Below the pieces are notes generated by a model that worked only from the letters and a program-made list of their open reading frames with translations, made no database searches and was not told where the DNA came from. A DNA stretch of 64,000 nt from Telluria beijingensis. Its GTDB lineage: Bacteria > Pseudomonadota > Gammaproteobacteria > Burkholderiales > Burkholderiaceae_D. This document shows positions 18,174-26,716 of this stretch, one piece after another (the first letter of the stretch is position 1; each line of letters begins with the position of its first letter). A program made the position numbers and the translations under genes. The stretch is taken from NCBI RefSeq assembly GCF_030770395.1, contig NZ_CP132480.1, positions 1,882,891 through 1,946,890 on the forward strand, in the 5' to 3' direction.

Positions 18174-19703
18174 ATGACAAGCCCTACCTTCTCCACTTTT
18201 TCTCCCGTTCCTGCAGCAGACCGTCTCGATGCCCTCGACGTCCTGCGCGGCTTCGCGCTGGTCGGCATCTGCATCGCCAACGTCGAATTCTTCAACCGCC
18301 CGGTCGCCGAATCCGGCGACGGCATCCCGGCCGGGCTGCATGGTCTGGACTGGATCGTCGCCTTCCTCGTCGCCTATCTCGTCAGCGGCAAGTTCTGGAC
18401 CATCTTCTCGCTGCTGTTCGGCATGGGCTTCGCGCTGATGCTGGAACGGGCCCAAGCGGCCGGACGTCCCTTCCTGCCCCTCTATGGCCGCCGGGTCGCG
18501 GTCCTCGGCCTGTTCGGCCTGCTGCACTACCTGCTGCTGTGGAGCGGCGACATCCTGATCAGCTATGCGCTCGGCGCCCTGGTGCTGATGCTGACGCTGT
18601 TCGCCAGGCCCGGCTGGACGATTCCGACCCTGGTCGCCTGCTTCGTGCTGGCCCAGGCGCCCGGCTTCGCCTTTGCCGCCTGGGGCGTCATGCCGATCGT
18701 GTTCGCCGGCCTGGCCGGCGCCTACCTGCGCAGCGAGCACCGCATATTCTTCCCCATATTGCTGCTCGTGCCCGGCAGCCTGATGCTGCTGGCCGCCGCC
18801 CTGGGCGCGCTCGGCGACGAGGACGGCGGCTCGCTGCTGATGCCCGCGCTCGGCGCCGTGCTCGTGGTGCTGGGCCTGCTGGCCTGGCGTTTCACCCAGG
18901 CCCCGAACCTGCGCCCGCTGCACGCCGGGGTCGCCGTCTTCGTACTCGTCTATGGCCTGGCCGCGTTCGACGGCGGCATGCGCCTGGTCGTCCCCGCGCC
19001 CGGACTTTCCTCCACCCAATACCTCGAAGAGCGCGCCGCCCGCGGCGCGCAAGAAAAGCAGGTGCTCACCGACGGCGACTATGCCGACGCCATCGCCATG
19101 CGTCGGGACCATCTCGGCGCCAGGATCGAAGACGAGACGGGCGCCGTCATGATCGTCGCCAGCATGTTCCTGATCGGGGTCTGGTTCGTGCGCTCGGGCG
19201 TGGTCGCCAATGCAGCGGCGCACCTGCCGCTGCTGCGCCGCCTGGCCGTGGGCGGCATCCTGGGCGGGGTCGGGCTGGGCCTGGCAGGCAGCACGGTCAG
19301 CACCGGCCGCGTGTCCAGCGCCGACGATGCCGGCTACGATCTGGCGTATGCCCTGGTGACCCTGGGCAGCCTGCCCGCCTCGCTCGGCTATGTGGCGGCG
19401 CTGCTGTTGGCGCTGCACGCCGGCGGCGCGCTGGCGCGGGTCGGACTGCTGGCGCCCTATGGCCGCATGGCGTTGAGCAACTACCTGATGCAGTCGCTCG
19501 TGTTCTCGCTCCTGTTCCATTCCCATGGCCTGGGCCTGTGGGGCATGGGCAGGATGGAACAGGTCGGCGTTGCCGTGCTGCTGTGCGCTGTGCAGATCGC
19601 GCTCAGCCACTGGTGGATGGCGCGCTTCCAGTACGGACCGGTCGAGTGGGTATGGCGGGCACTGACTTACCTGGCATGGCCACCGATGCGGCGCACCGCA
19701 TGA
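18174..19703 (+). CDS. DUF418-type polytopic membrane protein
   Basis: A 509-residue integral membrane protein. The N-terminal RLDALDVLRGFALVGICIANVEFF, GKFWTIFSLLFGMGFALMLER and C-terminal APYGRMALSNYLMQSLV are the recurring motifs of the DUF418/YeiB family. Roughly twelve hydrophobic segments are seen. The function is unknown; family members resemble acyltransferase-3-like membrane proteins. It is longer than typical (about 400), the extra length lying in a mid-protein periplasmic loop (about residues 280-320). The ATG at 18174 has only a weak Shine-Dalgarno. Confidence 0.85.
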   Translation: MTSPTFSTFSPVPAADRLDALDVLRGFALVGICIANVEFFNRPVAESGDGIPAGLHGLDWIVAFLVAYLVSGKFWTIFSLLFGMGFALMLERAQAAGRPFLPLYGRRVAVLGLFGLLHYLLLWSGDILISYALGALVLMLTLFARPGWTIPTLVACFVLAQAPGFAFAAWGVMPIVFAGLAGAYLRSEHRIFFPILLLVPGSLMLLAAALGALGDEDGGSLLMPALGAVLVVLGLLAWRFTQAPNLRPLHAGVAVFVLVYGLAAFDGGMRLVVPAPGLSSTQYLEERAARGAQEKQVLTDGDYADAIAMRRDHLGARIEDETGAVMIVASMFLIGVWFVRSGVVANAAAHLPLLRRLAVGGILGGVGLGLAGSTVSTGRVSSADDAGYDLAYALVTLGSLPASLGYVAALLLALHAGGALARVGLLAPYGRMALSNYLMQSLVFSLLFHSHGLGLWGMGRMEQVGVAVLLCAVQIALSHWWMARFQYGPVEWVWRALTYLAWPPMRRTA

Positions 19704-19715
19704 TGTGGATACGAC

Positions 19716-19737
19716 AACGGCTTCCGAAGAAGCCGTT
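19716..19737. terminator. hairpin between convergent genes
   Basis: AACGGCTTC and GAAGCCGTT form a perfect 9-bp stem with a CGAA loop between the convergent DUF418 and desaturase genes. There is no long T-run, so it is probably a weak bidirectional terminator. Confidence 0.6.
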
Positions 19738-19763
19738 ATCATTACCAATTACCTACCGCCCCA

Positions 19764-20975
19764 TCAGGCATAGGTACGCAGCCGCATCGAGAATTCCTGC
19801 AGCGCCTTGATGCCCGACGCTTCTGCGCGGTTGCACCAGTCTTGCAGCTGGTGCAACAGCTGGTCGCGGGTCGAATGCGAACGCTCCCAGATCGCGCCCA
19901 GTTCGACGCGCATATGGTGCATGGTTTCCAGCGCCTTGCTGTGGCGGAATAACTCGACCAGCTGCTGCTGTTGCGACGTTTCCAGCTTGGCCGGCTCGCG
20001 CTGCATCAGCTTGCGCGAGCTCTTCAAAAAGCGCGATTCCAGCTCGGCCTTGTGCTTCAGGTGTTCCAGTTCTTCACTGAAGGCGTGGCGCACCGACTTG
20101 GCATACTTGGCCATCACGTCGTAGCGGTTGGCAATCACCGACTGCAGGGTGTCGAAGTCGGCTTGCGCCTTGTCCTTGTCCAGCTTCGGCTTCGGCGCCA
20201 CTTTCTTCACCTTGGCCAAACCGACCATTTCGAGCATGCGGATATAGCCCCAGCCCAGGTCGAACTCGTACCACTTGCTCGACAGCTTGGCCGAGGTGGC
20301 ATACGTATGGTGGTTGTTGTGCAACTCTTCGCCGCCGATCAGGATGCCCCATGGGAAGATATTGGTCGCGGCATCGCTGCAATCGTAGTTGCGGTAACCC
20401 CACCAGTGGCCCAAGCCATTGATGATGCCGGCGGCCGTGATCGGGATCCACATCATCTGGATCGCCCACACGGTCAGGCCGATCACGCCGAACAGTGCAA
20501 CATTAATCACCAACAGCGACGCCACACCCCACATGCTGCGGCCGGTGTACACATGGCGCTCGATCCAGTCGTCCGGCGTGCCATGGCCATACTTGTCCAT
20601 GGTTTCCTTGACCTTGCTTTCGGCGCGATACAGTTCGGCGCCTTCGAACAGCACCTTGCGGATGCCGCGCGTCTGCGGGCTATGCGGGTCTTCTTCGGTG
20701 TCGCACTTGGCATGGTGCTTGCGGTGGATCGACGCCCATTCCTTGGTGACCTGGCCCGTGGTCAGCCACAGCCAGAAGCGGAAGAAGTGGCTCGGGATCG
20801 GATGCAGGTCGAGCGCACGGTGCGCCTGGTGACGGTGCAGGTAGATCGTCACGGCGGCGATCGTGATATGGGTGACCACCAGCGTGTAGACCACGATTTG
20901 CCAGGCCGAGAAATCGAGCAGGCCGGTGGACAGGAACGACAGCACAGCGTGCAGGGCGTCGTCAAAGAAATTCAT
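19764..20975 (-). CDS. acyl-CoA/fatty-acid desaturase with C-terminal transposase-like extension
   Basis: A 403-residue membrane di-iron desaturase that introduces a double bond in acyl chains. The three histidine boxes are intact: HRHQAHR (47-53), HRKHH (84-88) and HNNHH (219-223). Four hydrophobic segments support a membrane location. The core ends near residue 265; about 135 further residues form a charged helical tail. Its last section (ELGAIWERSHSTRDQLLHQL then AEASGIKALQEFSMRLRTY) looks like the C-terminus of ISL3-family transposases. The tail has no catalytic transposase residues visible and is likely domesticated. This similarity is by eye. The enzyme probably adjusts membrane fluidity. 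Confidence 0.9.
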   Translation of the reverse strand: MNFFDDALHAVLSFLSTGLLDFSAWQIVVYTLVVTHITIAAVTIYLHRHQAHRALDLHPIPSHFFRFWLWLTTGQVTKEWASIHRKHHAKCDTEEDPHSPQTRGIRKVLFEGAELYRAESKVKETMDKYGHGTPDDWIERHVYTGRSMWGVASLLVINVALFGVIGLTVWAIQMMWIPITAAGIINGLGHWWGYRNYDCSDAATNIFPWGILIGGEELHNNHHTYATSAKLSSKWYEFDLGWGYIRMLEMVGLAKVKKVAPKPKLDKDKAQADFDTLQSVIANRYDVMAKYAKSVRHAFSEELEHLKHKAELESRFLKSSRKLMQREPAKLETSQQQQLVELFRHSKALETMHHMRVELGAIWERSHSTRDQLLHQLQDWCNRAEASGIKALQEFSMRLRTYA

Positions 20976-21068
20976 TCAGTCTCCAAGGGGCTTATTCGAT
21001 ATGCAATCACGGCGACCGCACACCTATAACCCGGGCATTTTACGTGGTTCTACTGCTGTACGGCAGTT

Positions 21069-22424
21069 TTACTTGCTCAAATTTGCGCCAGTGCCGGTTG
21101 GATCCCGGCCGTCCTCTTGCGGCGTGCGCGCCACGGCCTTGGCGATATGGGCATCGAGCAGGCGCGTATCCATCGACGGATGCCCGAGTTTGATCGCGCC
21201 CGACTGCACAAGTGCGTAGATCTTGCGGTTGACTTCGGAGATCGGACCGCCCTGCCCGTTTTCAGGATCGCCCAGCCAGAAGCCGACTTCCAGCTCGTAG
21301 CCGTCGGCGACAAAAGCGTTGAGCAGCACGTTCGGCGCCGGCGTCTCGAGCACGCGCGCCACACCCTTCGGCTGTTCTTCGAGCAGCGACATGACGCTCG
21401 ACAGGTCGCTGTCATACGACACGACCAGCTTGGTGATCGCACGCACATTGCGGTTGGTGCTGGACTGGTTCAGCACCACGCCGGTGATCAGCATCTCGTT
21501 TGGCAACAGGGTTTGCGTACCGTCGGTACTGCGCAGCACGGTGTAGCGGGTATTGATGCGCGCCACTTTGCCGGAATACTTATCGAGCGTGATCGGGTCG
21601 CCGATCGACAGACTGCGCTCGAACAGGATGATGAAGCCGGACACATAGTTGCTGGCAATGCGCTGCATGCCCAGGCCCAGGCCGACGCCCAGCGCGCCGC
21701 CGAATACCGACAATACAGTGAGATCCAGGCCGGCCAGCGATAGGCTAAACAGCACCGCGACCAGGATCAGGACGGCGCGCCCCACGCGCGCCATCGCCAC
21801 CCTGAGCGAGCTGTGCATGCGCTCGAAGCCCATCAGGCGCTCCTCGAGCGCGGCGCCGGCCCACAGCGCCAGCATCATGAGCACCACGATCGAGATCGCG
21901 CCCTGCAGCAGGTCGGCGATCGAAATCCTGTTCTTGCCGACAGGCAGAACCGTATTCTCGAGCGCCTTCATCACGTCCGGCAGGATGCCGGTCAGGTGCA
22001 TGGCGACCACGATCCAGACCACGAAGGCGAACACCTTCTCGAAGGTCTGCAGCGCGGCGCCCACCTGGCCGCGGCGCGCGAAGGCGCGCCGCAACAGGTA
22101 GAAGAAGGTGCGAATCACCGCCAGCGACATGAACAGCGGCAAGGCCACGCGCAGCAGCGACACACCCTGATATTGTTCCAGCACGGTCTTGGCCAGCGCC
22201 AGCAGCGCCACCGTCAGGAGCGGCCACAGCACGCGGCTGAAACTGCCCAGGCCGACGCTGAGCAGGCCGCCCGTCTGGCCCCGGTCTTTCAACACCGAAC
22301 GATGGATCAGCCGCGCCAGGCCCCAGCCGGCCGCCACGCACAGGACGAGGGCGACGATCTGCCAGGCGATGGCGGGGCGGCGGGCATCGTCCAGCAGGAC
22401 ATTCAGCAAGTCCGACAGCGGCAT
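21069..22424 (-). CDS. MscS-family mechanosensitive ion channel
   Basis: A 451-residue inner-membrane protein with about six N-terminal helices and an MscS core. The pore helix is GGALGVGLGLGMQRIASNYVSG, and the beta domain begins FERSLSIGDPITLDKYSGKV. MscS-type channels open on membrane tension to release solutes in hypo-osmotic shock. It is larger than E. coli MscS (286) because of extra N-terminal helices, like YbdG/YnaI-type paralogues. It lies 9 bp downstream of the methyltransferase gene on the same strand. Confidence 0.92.
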   Translation of the reverse strand: MPLSDLLNVLLDDARRPAIAWQIVALVLCVAAGWGLARLIHRSVLKDRGQTGGLLSVGLGSFSRVLWPLLTVALLALAKTVLEQYQGVSLLRVALPLFMSLAVIRTFFYLLRRAFARRGQVGAALQTFEKVFAFVVWIVVAMHLTGILPDVMKALENTVLPVGKNRISIADLLQGAISIVVLMMLALWAGAALEERLMGFERMHSSLRVAMARVGRAVLILVAVLFSLSLAGLDLTVLSVFGGALGVGLGLGMQRIASNYVSGFIILFERSLSIGDPITLDKYSGKVARINTRYTVLRSTDGTQTLLPNEMLITGVVLNQSSTNRNVRAITKLVVSYDSDLSSVMSLLEEQPKGVARVLETPAPNVLLNAFVADGYELEVGFWLGDPENGQGGPISEVNRKIYALVQSGAIKLGHPSMDTRLLDAHIAKAVARTPQEDGRDPTGTGANLSK

Positions 22425-22433
22425 CGGGACTCC

Positions 22434-23747
22434 TTATTCCTCGGCGGCCACGTCGGCGTCGTCAGCGACGACGGCCTTGGCCGGCTTCGCCAGCGCCTTG
22501 CGCTGCAGGACGGCGGCAAAGAAACCGTCGGTCTGGTGCTTGTGCGGCAGCAATTTCAGGTACTTGTCCATCTCGAGCGGGATTTTTTGCTCGGCCAGCA
22601 CCTGGCTCATCGGCACCAGCTCGAAGTCGGCGTGGTTGGCCAGGAAGCCTTCGACGATGACGTCGTTTTCTTCATCGAGCAGGCTGCAGGTGGCGTACAC
22701 CAGGCGGCCGCCGCTCTTGACCAGGCGCGACGCCGCGTCCAGGATCGAGGCCTGCTTCTCCTGCATCTCGCCGACGGCGCCCGGCTGCTGGCGCCACTTG
22801 ACGTCCGGATTGCGGCGCAGGGTGCCCAGGCCCGAGCACGGTGCATCGACCAGCACGCGGTCGATCTTGCCGGCCAGGCGTTTCACTTTCGCATCGCGCT
22901 CGTGCGCGATCACCACCGGATGCACGTTCGACAGGCCGCTGCGCGCCATGCGCGGTTTCAATTTGGTCAGGCGTTTTTCCGACACGTCGAAGGCGTACAG
23001 GCGGCCGGTATTGCGCATCAACGCGCCCAGGGCCAGCGTCTTGCCGCCGGCGCCGGCGCAGAAGTCGACCACCATCTCGCCGCGGCGCGCGCCGACGATC
23101 TGGGCCAGCACCTGGCTGCCCTCGTCCTGCACCTCGATCGCGCCTTCCTTGAACAGCGGCAGGTTCTGCAGCGCCGGCTTCTTGTGCACGCGCAGGCCCA
23201 GCGGCGCGAACGGCATCGGCTCGGCCACGATCGGCGCTTGCGCCAGTTGGGCGATCACATCGTCGCGCTCGGCCTTGATCGAGTTGACGCGCAAGTCCAG
23301 CGGCGCCGGGGTGTTGAGCACCGCGGCCAGCTCCAGCGCATCCTGCTCGCCGAACTGGGCCACAAGCTTGTCGAACAGCCATTGCGGCAGGTTCGCGCGG
23401 ATCGGACCCGGCAGCAGGTTGCGGTCGACTTCCTTGATGCGGGTGAGGAACTCGGTTTCTTCCTCGGTCAGGCCGCCGATGCTGTCGATGCCGGCCGATT
23501 CGGCCAGGCCCAGCAGGGCCAGCTTGCGCATCGACGGCGTGTTGCCATGGCCGGCGAAGTCGGTGAAGAACGATTTATGGCGCAGCACGGCGTACACGGC
23601 TTCGGCGATGACGCCGCGCTCGCGGCCGCCGAAACGCGGGTTGTCCTTGAAGAAGCGCGACAGGGTGACGTCGGCCGGCGAAGTAAAGCGGAGAATGTCG
23701 CGCAAGACTTCTTCGGTCTTGGCGACGATCGCTGGAGGCAATCTCAT
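22434..23747 (-). CDS. RsmB-like RNA m5C methyltransferase
   Basis: A 437-residue SAM-dependent methyltransferase of the NOL1/NOP2/Sun family. An N-terminal NusB-like helical region (about 1-140) precedes the Rossmann fold with VVDFCAGAGGKTLALGALM (SAM binding), DAPCSGLGTLRRNPDVKW (motif IV Cys) and LVYATCSLLDEEN (motif VI Cys). Both catalytic cysteines are present. E. coli RsmB methylates C967 of 16S rRNA; a different RNA target cannot be excluded. The start has AAGGATTTAC upstream. It follows purN by 13 bp. Confidence 0.9.
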   Translation of the reverse strand: MRLPPAIVAKTEEVLRDILRFTSPADVTLSRFFKDNPRFGGRERGVIAEAVYAVLRHKSFFTDFAGHGNTPSMRKLALLGLAESAGIDSIGGLTEEETEFLTRIKEVDRNLLPGPIRANLPQWLFDKLVAQFGEQDALELAAVLNTPAPLDLRVNSIKAERDDVIAQLAQAPIVAEPMPFAPLGLRVHKKPALQNLPLFKEGAIEVQDEGSQVLAQIVGARRGEMVVDFCAGAGGKTLALGALMRNTGRLYAFDVSEKRLTKLKPRMARSGLSNVHPVVIAHERDAKVKRLAGKIDRVLVDAPCSGLGTLRRNPDVKWRQQPGAVGEMQEKQASILDAASRLVKSGGRLVYATCSLLDEENDVIVEGFLANHADFELVPMSQVLAEQKIPLEMDKYLKLLPHKHQTDGFFAAVLQRKALAKPAKAVVADDADVAAEE

Positions 23748-23760
23748 GTAAATCCTTGAA

Positions 23761-24390
23761 TTAAATACTGATGGTGTCGACGGTTGGTTCGACGATGCGC
23801 ACCGCGCCATCTTCGACGACCAGGCGGTCTTCGACGAACAGGCGCACGGCGCGTGGGTAGATCTTGTGTTCCTCGGTCAGCAGGCGCGCCGCCAGCAGGT
23901 CCGGGGTATCGCCCGGCAAGACCGGAATCCGGGCTTGCAGCACCGACGGGCCGTGGTCGAGTTCGGCCGTGACGAAGTGCACGGTCGCGCCGTGCTCCGT
24001 CATACCGGCGTCGAGCGCCTGCTGGTGCGTGTGCAGCCCCGGGAACAGGGGCAGCAGCGACGGGTGGATGTTCAGCATCCGGCCCGCGTAGTGCTCGACG
24101 AACGGCGCGGTCAGGATGCGCATGAAGCCGGCCAGCACGACCAGGTCGGGCTGGAAGGTGTCGATGACTTCCTGCAACCGGGCATCGAATTCGGCGCGGG
24201 TAGCGAACTCCTTGTTCGATACCACGGCGGTCGGAATGCCGCGCGCCTGGGCAAACGCCAGGCCGCCGGCATCCGGCTTATTGCTGATCACCGCTGCGAC
24301 GCGGGCGGGCCAGCCTTCGGCGTCGAGCGCGCGCACGACCGCTTCCATATTGCTGCCGCGGCCGGAAATGAGGATCACGATGTTTTTCAT
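23761..24390 (-). CDS. purN: phosphoribosylglycinamide formyltransferase
   Basis: A 209-residue GAR transformylase using 10-formyl-THF in purine synthesis. N-terminal ISGRGSNMEA, the active-site segment RMLNIHPSLLPLFPGLHTHQ with the catalytic Asn/His, and GATVHFVTAELDHGP with the catalytic Asp are all present. The start MKNIVIL is chosen; three extra upstream codons are possible. Its folate cofactor is made by FolD, encoded later in the window. Confidence 0.95.
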   Translation of the reverse strand: MKNIVILISGRGSNMEAVVRALDAEGWPARVAAVISNKPDAGGLAFAQARGIPTAVVSNKEFATRAEFDARLQEVIDTFQPDLVVLAGFMRILTAPFVEHYAGRMLNIHPSLLPLFPGLHTHQQALDAGMTEHGATVHFVTAELDHGPSVLQARIPVLPGDTPDLLAARLLTEEHKIYPRAVRLFVEDRLVVEDGAVRIVEPTVDTISI

Positions 24391-24453
24391 AGCCGGCATT
24401 GTACCGTAAGGCCGGCCGGCAACCGCAGCCCTCGGAGGGGCTGGCCTGCTGCT

Positions 24454-24870
24454 TCAGGCGGTCGGCGGGACCGTCGCGAACGAGTAGAACACGCGGAACG
24501 GCACCTTCTTCTCGGCCCAGAATTCGGCCGCGTCGCGGAACACGTCGAGCAGGTTTTCGCGCGCTTCCTTGTCGAACTTCTGAGCGCTTGGCAATTGCTC
24601 GAGCACGACGATGAAGCCTGGCTGGGGACCGGCTTGATGGATGGTCTCGGTCAGGCAGGTGCGCAGCGCATCGAAATTCTTGCTGCATGGCTTGGGGAAA
24701 TAAAAATTCTCGCCGATGCGGGCGCAGACCTGTTGCTTGGTCAACGTATTGGCACAATGCGCGTACAGGAAATGATGCCCGAGTCGCCCGGCCTCCTGTT
24801 GCAAATCCCCAACGCGAAACGCGCGGATCGCTTGAACAAGATTCGGCGCCACTCTCATCAACAAACTCAT
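24454..24870 (-). CDS. barstar-family protein
   Basis: A 138-residue protein matching the barstar (barnase inhibitor) fold family: FYFPKPCSKNFDALRTCLTE is the signature, followed by FIVVLEQLP, a Leu-rich helix DVFRDAAEFWAEKKVPFRVF and a short tail. Barstar proteins bind and block extracellular-type RNases. No barnase-like RNase gene is adjacent, so this is an orphan. The start MSLLMRVAPN follows GAGGAAAAA. The frame stays open 86 codons upstream but that part has no barstar similarity. It may protect against RNases or polymorphic toxins from other bacteria, which is inference. Confidence 0.82.
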   Translation of the reverse strand: MSLLMRVAPNLVQAIRAFRVGDLQQEAGRLGHHFLYAHCANTLTKQQVCARIGENFYFPKPCSKNFDALRTCLTETIHQAGPQPGFIVVLEQLPSAQKFDKEARENLLDVFRDAAEFWAEKKVPFRVFYSFATVPPTA

Positions 24871-25245
24871 TTTTTCCTCAAGTTGACCTGTCCAGAACGC
24901 ACCATGGCGCCACCCCTCGCGGCGCTGGGTAGCGCTGCTGCCTCTTACCTCGCTGTCGTTGCTATACGCCAATAAGTCCATGATTTGTGTAAGGGTAACG
25001 TTTTGTGGTATTGGAAGCAACCCAAATGTGCGTTTGAGATGCCCATTTGTAAGCATCGGTAGGTACATATGTGACACGGAAACGCCGCTTTTGGGACTAG
25101 ACTCATTCTGGCGCGAGTCAAAGCGCACTTTATTCGCTGTTACATTTTGTTGCCACGCGGATTCGATGGTTTTTTACGATAGGCGTACCATGAAGTCTGT
25201 AACGAATCACCGATCCCACGTCGCACCATTCAACGAGGTACTACC
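24871..25245. other. intergenic region between divergent barstar and glycine-zipper genes
   Basis: 375 bp without a supportable gene. It must hold the promoters for both neighbours. The right half (25080-25245) is AT-richer; TTTTTTACGAT near 25170-25180 is a possible -10 region for the glycine-zipper gene, whose ribosome site is GAGGT. An open minus-strand frame enters from barstar but looks non-coding. No repeat or RNA structure is obvious. Confidence 0.5.
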
Positions 25246-25791
25246 ATGAACTTGCAAGCCAAACTGATCATCTCGGCCCTCGGCATCGCCACCCTGCCGC
25301 TGGCACAGGCCGCCGACTTCGAGGATTTCGGCCGCGTGGTGCGCGTGGAACCGCGCGTCGAGCAGGTCCGCACCCCGCGCCAGGAATGCCGTACCGAATA
25401 CGTGCAAGTGCCGGTGCAACAGGAACGCGGCGCCGGCGGCACGATCATCGGCGGTATCGCCGGCGCCCTGCTGGGCAGCCAGGTCGGCAGCGGCAACGGT
25501 AAAGTGGCCGCCTCGGCCGCGGGCGCGATCGCCGGCGCCATGGTGGGCGACCGCGTCCAGAACAATGGCCGCCCGGTCGGCAACAGCGTCCAGGAACAAG
25601 CCGTGCAGCAATGCCGCACTGTGGAAGCGATCGAGTCGCGCACCGCGGGCTATAACGTGACCTACGAATACCGTGGCCAGAATTACACTTCCTTGATGAG
25701 CCGCGACCCGGGCAACCGCGTGCGCCTGCGCGTCTCGGTCGAGCCGCTGGACAGCTACAACGGCCAGGGCCAGGCGTACAGCCAGTATTAA
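25246..25791 (+). CDS. glycine-zipper 2TM-domain outer-membrane-type protein
   Basis: A 181-residue exported protein. The signal peptide (about 1-22) ends at LAQAA|DF. The centre carries a glycine-zipper segment GAGGTIIGGIAGALLGSQVGSG followed by AAGAIAGAMVGDRVQ (about 62-105), the Rick_17kDa/SlyB-type membrane-inserting hairpin. Flanking parts resemble UmoD-like proteins (EYVQVPVQQ, CRTVEAIESRTAGYNVTYEYRG). It lacks a lipobox. Two to three cysteines could form a disulfide. The role is probably envelope integrity; the precise function is unknown. Confidence 0.85.
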   Translation: MNLQAKLIISALGIATLPLAQAADFEDFGRVVRVEPRVEQVRTPRQECRTEYVQVPVQQERGAGGTIIGGIAGALLGSQVGSGNGKVAASAAGAIAGAMVGDRVQNNGRPVGNSVQEQAVQQCRTVEAIESRTAGYNVTYEYRGQNYTSLMSRDPGNRVRLRVSVEPLDSYNGQGQAYSQY

Positions 25792-25914
25792 TTTCTCTAT
25801 CTTCCGGGATACTGAACGACGCGGCCCATCGAGGCCGCGTTGTCGCTTTCCGGCTCCTGCTTGCGCGAGTGGAACCCGCCCCCCGATAATAGGGCGATTC
25901 CACCAGGCTTTTTT

Positions 25915-26697
25915 ATGCTCATCAAACGCAAATCCATCGAACAAGTCGAATCCTCGCGCCGCCCCGCGCGCAAACCGAAATTCGCGCCCGTTACCCTCTC
26001 TGAACAGGAAGGCGTGCGCTACCTGCACTTCGGCACCGAGTGGGTGCAGGGCGCCATGCGCATCCGCAAGCCCGACTGGCCCGAGCTGGAATATGCGCAG
26101 CAGATGATGGCCTGGATGCTGTTCATCGAGGCGCCGCACGCCGTCGCCCAGCTCGGCCTGGGGACTGCCACTTTGACCAAGTTCTGCTATCGCCAGTTCC
26201 CTGAGGCGAGCGTGACCGCGGTCGAACTGAACGAGGCGGTGATCGCGATCTGCAATTCGATGTTCAAGCTGCCGCCCGAGGACGACCGCCTGCGCGTGCT
26301 CGAGATGGACGCCCTCGACTTTGTCGAGGATGCGGCCAACCACGAAGCCTATGACGTGCTGCAGTGCGACCTGTATGACGCCACCGCGCGCGGGCCGGTG
26401 CTCGACACGCCGGAATTCTATCGGGCCTGCGCCGACTGCCTGGCGCCGAATGGCATCATGACCGTCAACCTGTTCGGCGACCATCCGAGCTTTGCCAAGA
26501 ACCTGAAGGCGATGAAGTTCGCCTTCGACCACGTGATCTGCCTGCCCGAGGTGCATGACGGGAATGTGGTCGCGCTGTGCTTCAAGACCCGGCCCACGCT
26601 CGACAAGGACGCCTTGAACGCGCGCGCCGCGCAGATCGTGGCGCAGACGAAGCTGCCGGCCAAGTCCTGGGTCAAGGGATTGCTCGCCGCCGATTGA
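25915..26697 (+). CDS. spermidine synthase-like SAM-dependent protein
   Basis: A 260-residue protein with a spermidine-synthase-type Rossmann core: VAQLGLGTATLTKFCYRQFP (motif I), VTAVELNEAVIAIC (acidic residue binding the ribose), and YDVLQCDLYD followed by YRACADCLAPNGIMTVNLFG. The usual SpeE gatekeeper and polyamine-pocket motifs (GGGDG, YHE) are not seen, so aminopropyl transfer is doubtful; many such proteins have unknown activity. The start ATG at 25915 has AGG upstream. It is followed by the GspE-type gene after 19 bp and may be co-transcribed. Confidence 0.8.
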   Translation: MLIKRKSIEQVESSRRPARKPKFAPVTLSEQEGVRYLHFGTEWVQGAMRIRKPDWPELEYAQQMMAWMLFIEAPHAVAQLGLGTATLTKFCYRQFPEASVTAVELNEAVIAICNSMFKLPPEDDRLRVLEMDALDFVEDAANHEAYDVLQCDLYDATARGPVLDTPEFYRACADCLAPNGIMTVNLFGDHPSFAKNLKAMKFAFDHVICLPEVHDGNVVALCFKTRPTLDKDALNARAAQIVAQTKLPAKSWVKGLLAAD

Positions 26698-26716
26698 CCA
26701 TTCACCCAGGGCCACC

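Noticed and set aside
21813..23759. A 648-codon open frame antisense to the MscS and RsmB-like genes.
   Set aside because: Same reason: the sense strand carries two well-matched families, and the antisense product has low-complexity Arg/Gln/His-rich composition and no motif.
24874..25128. N-terminal extension of the barstar frame by 86 codons.
   Set aside because: No barstar similarity, no signal peptide, no good ribosome site; the start at 24870 has GAGG at proper spacing.
25818..25846. Hairpin CGCGGCC...GGCCGCG after the glycine-zipper gene.
   Set aside because: A stem is present but no T-run follows, so it is too weak a case to call a terminator.
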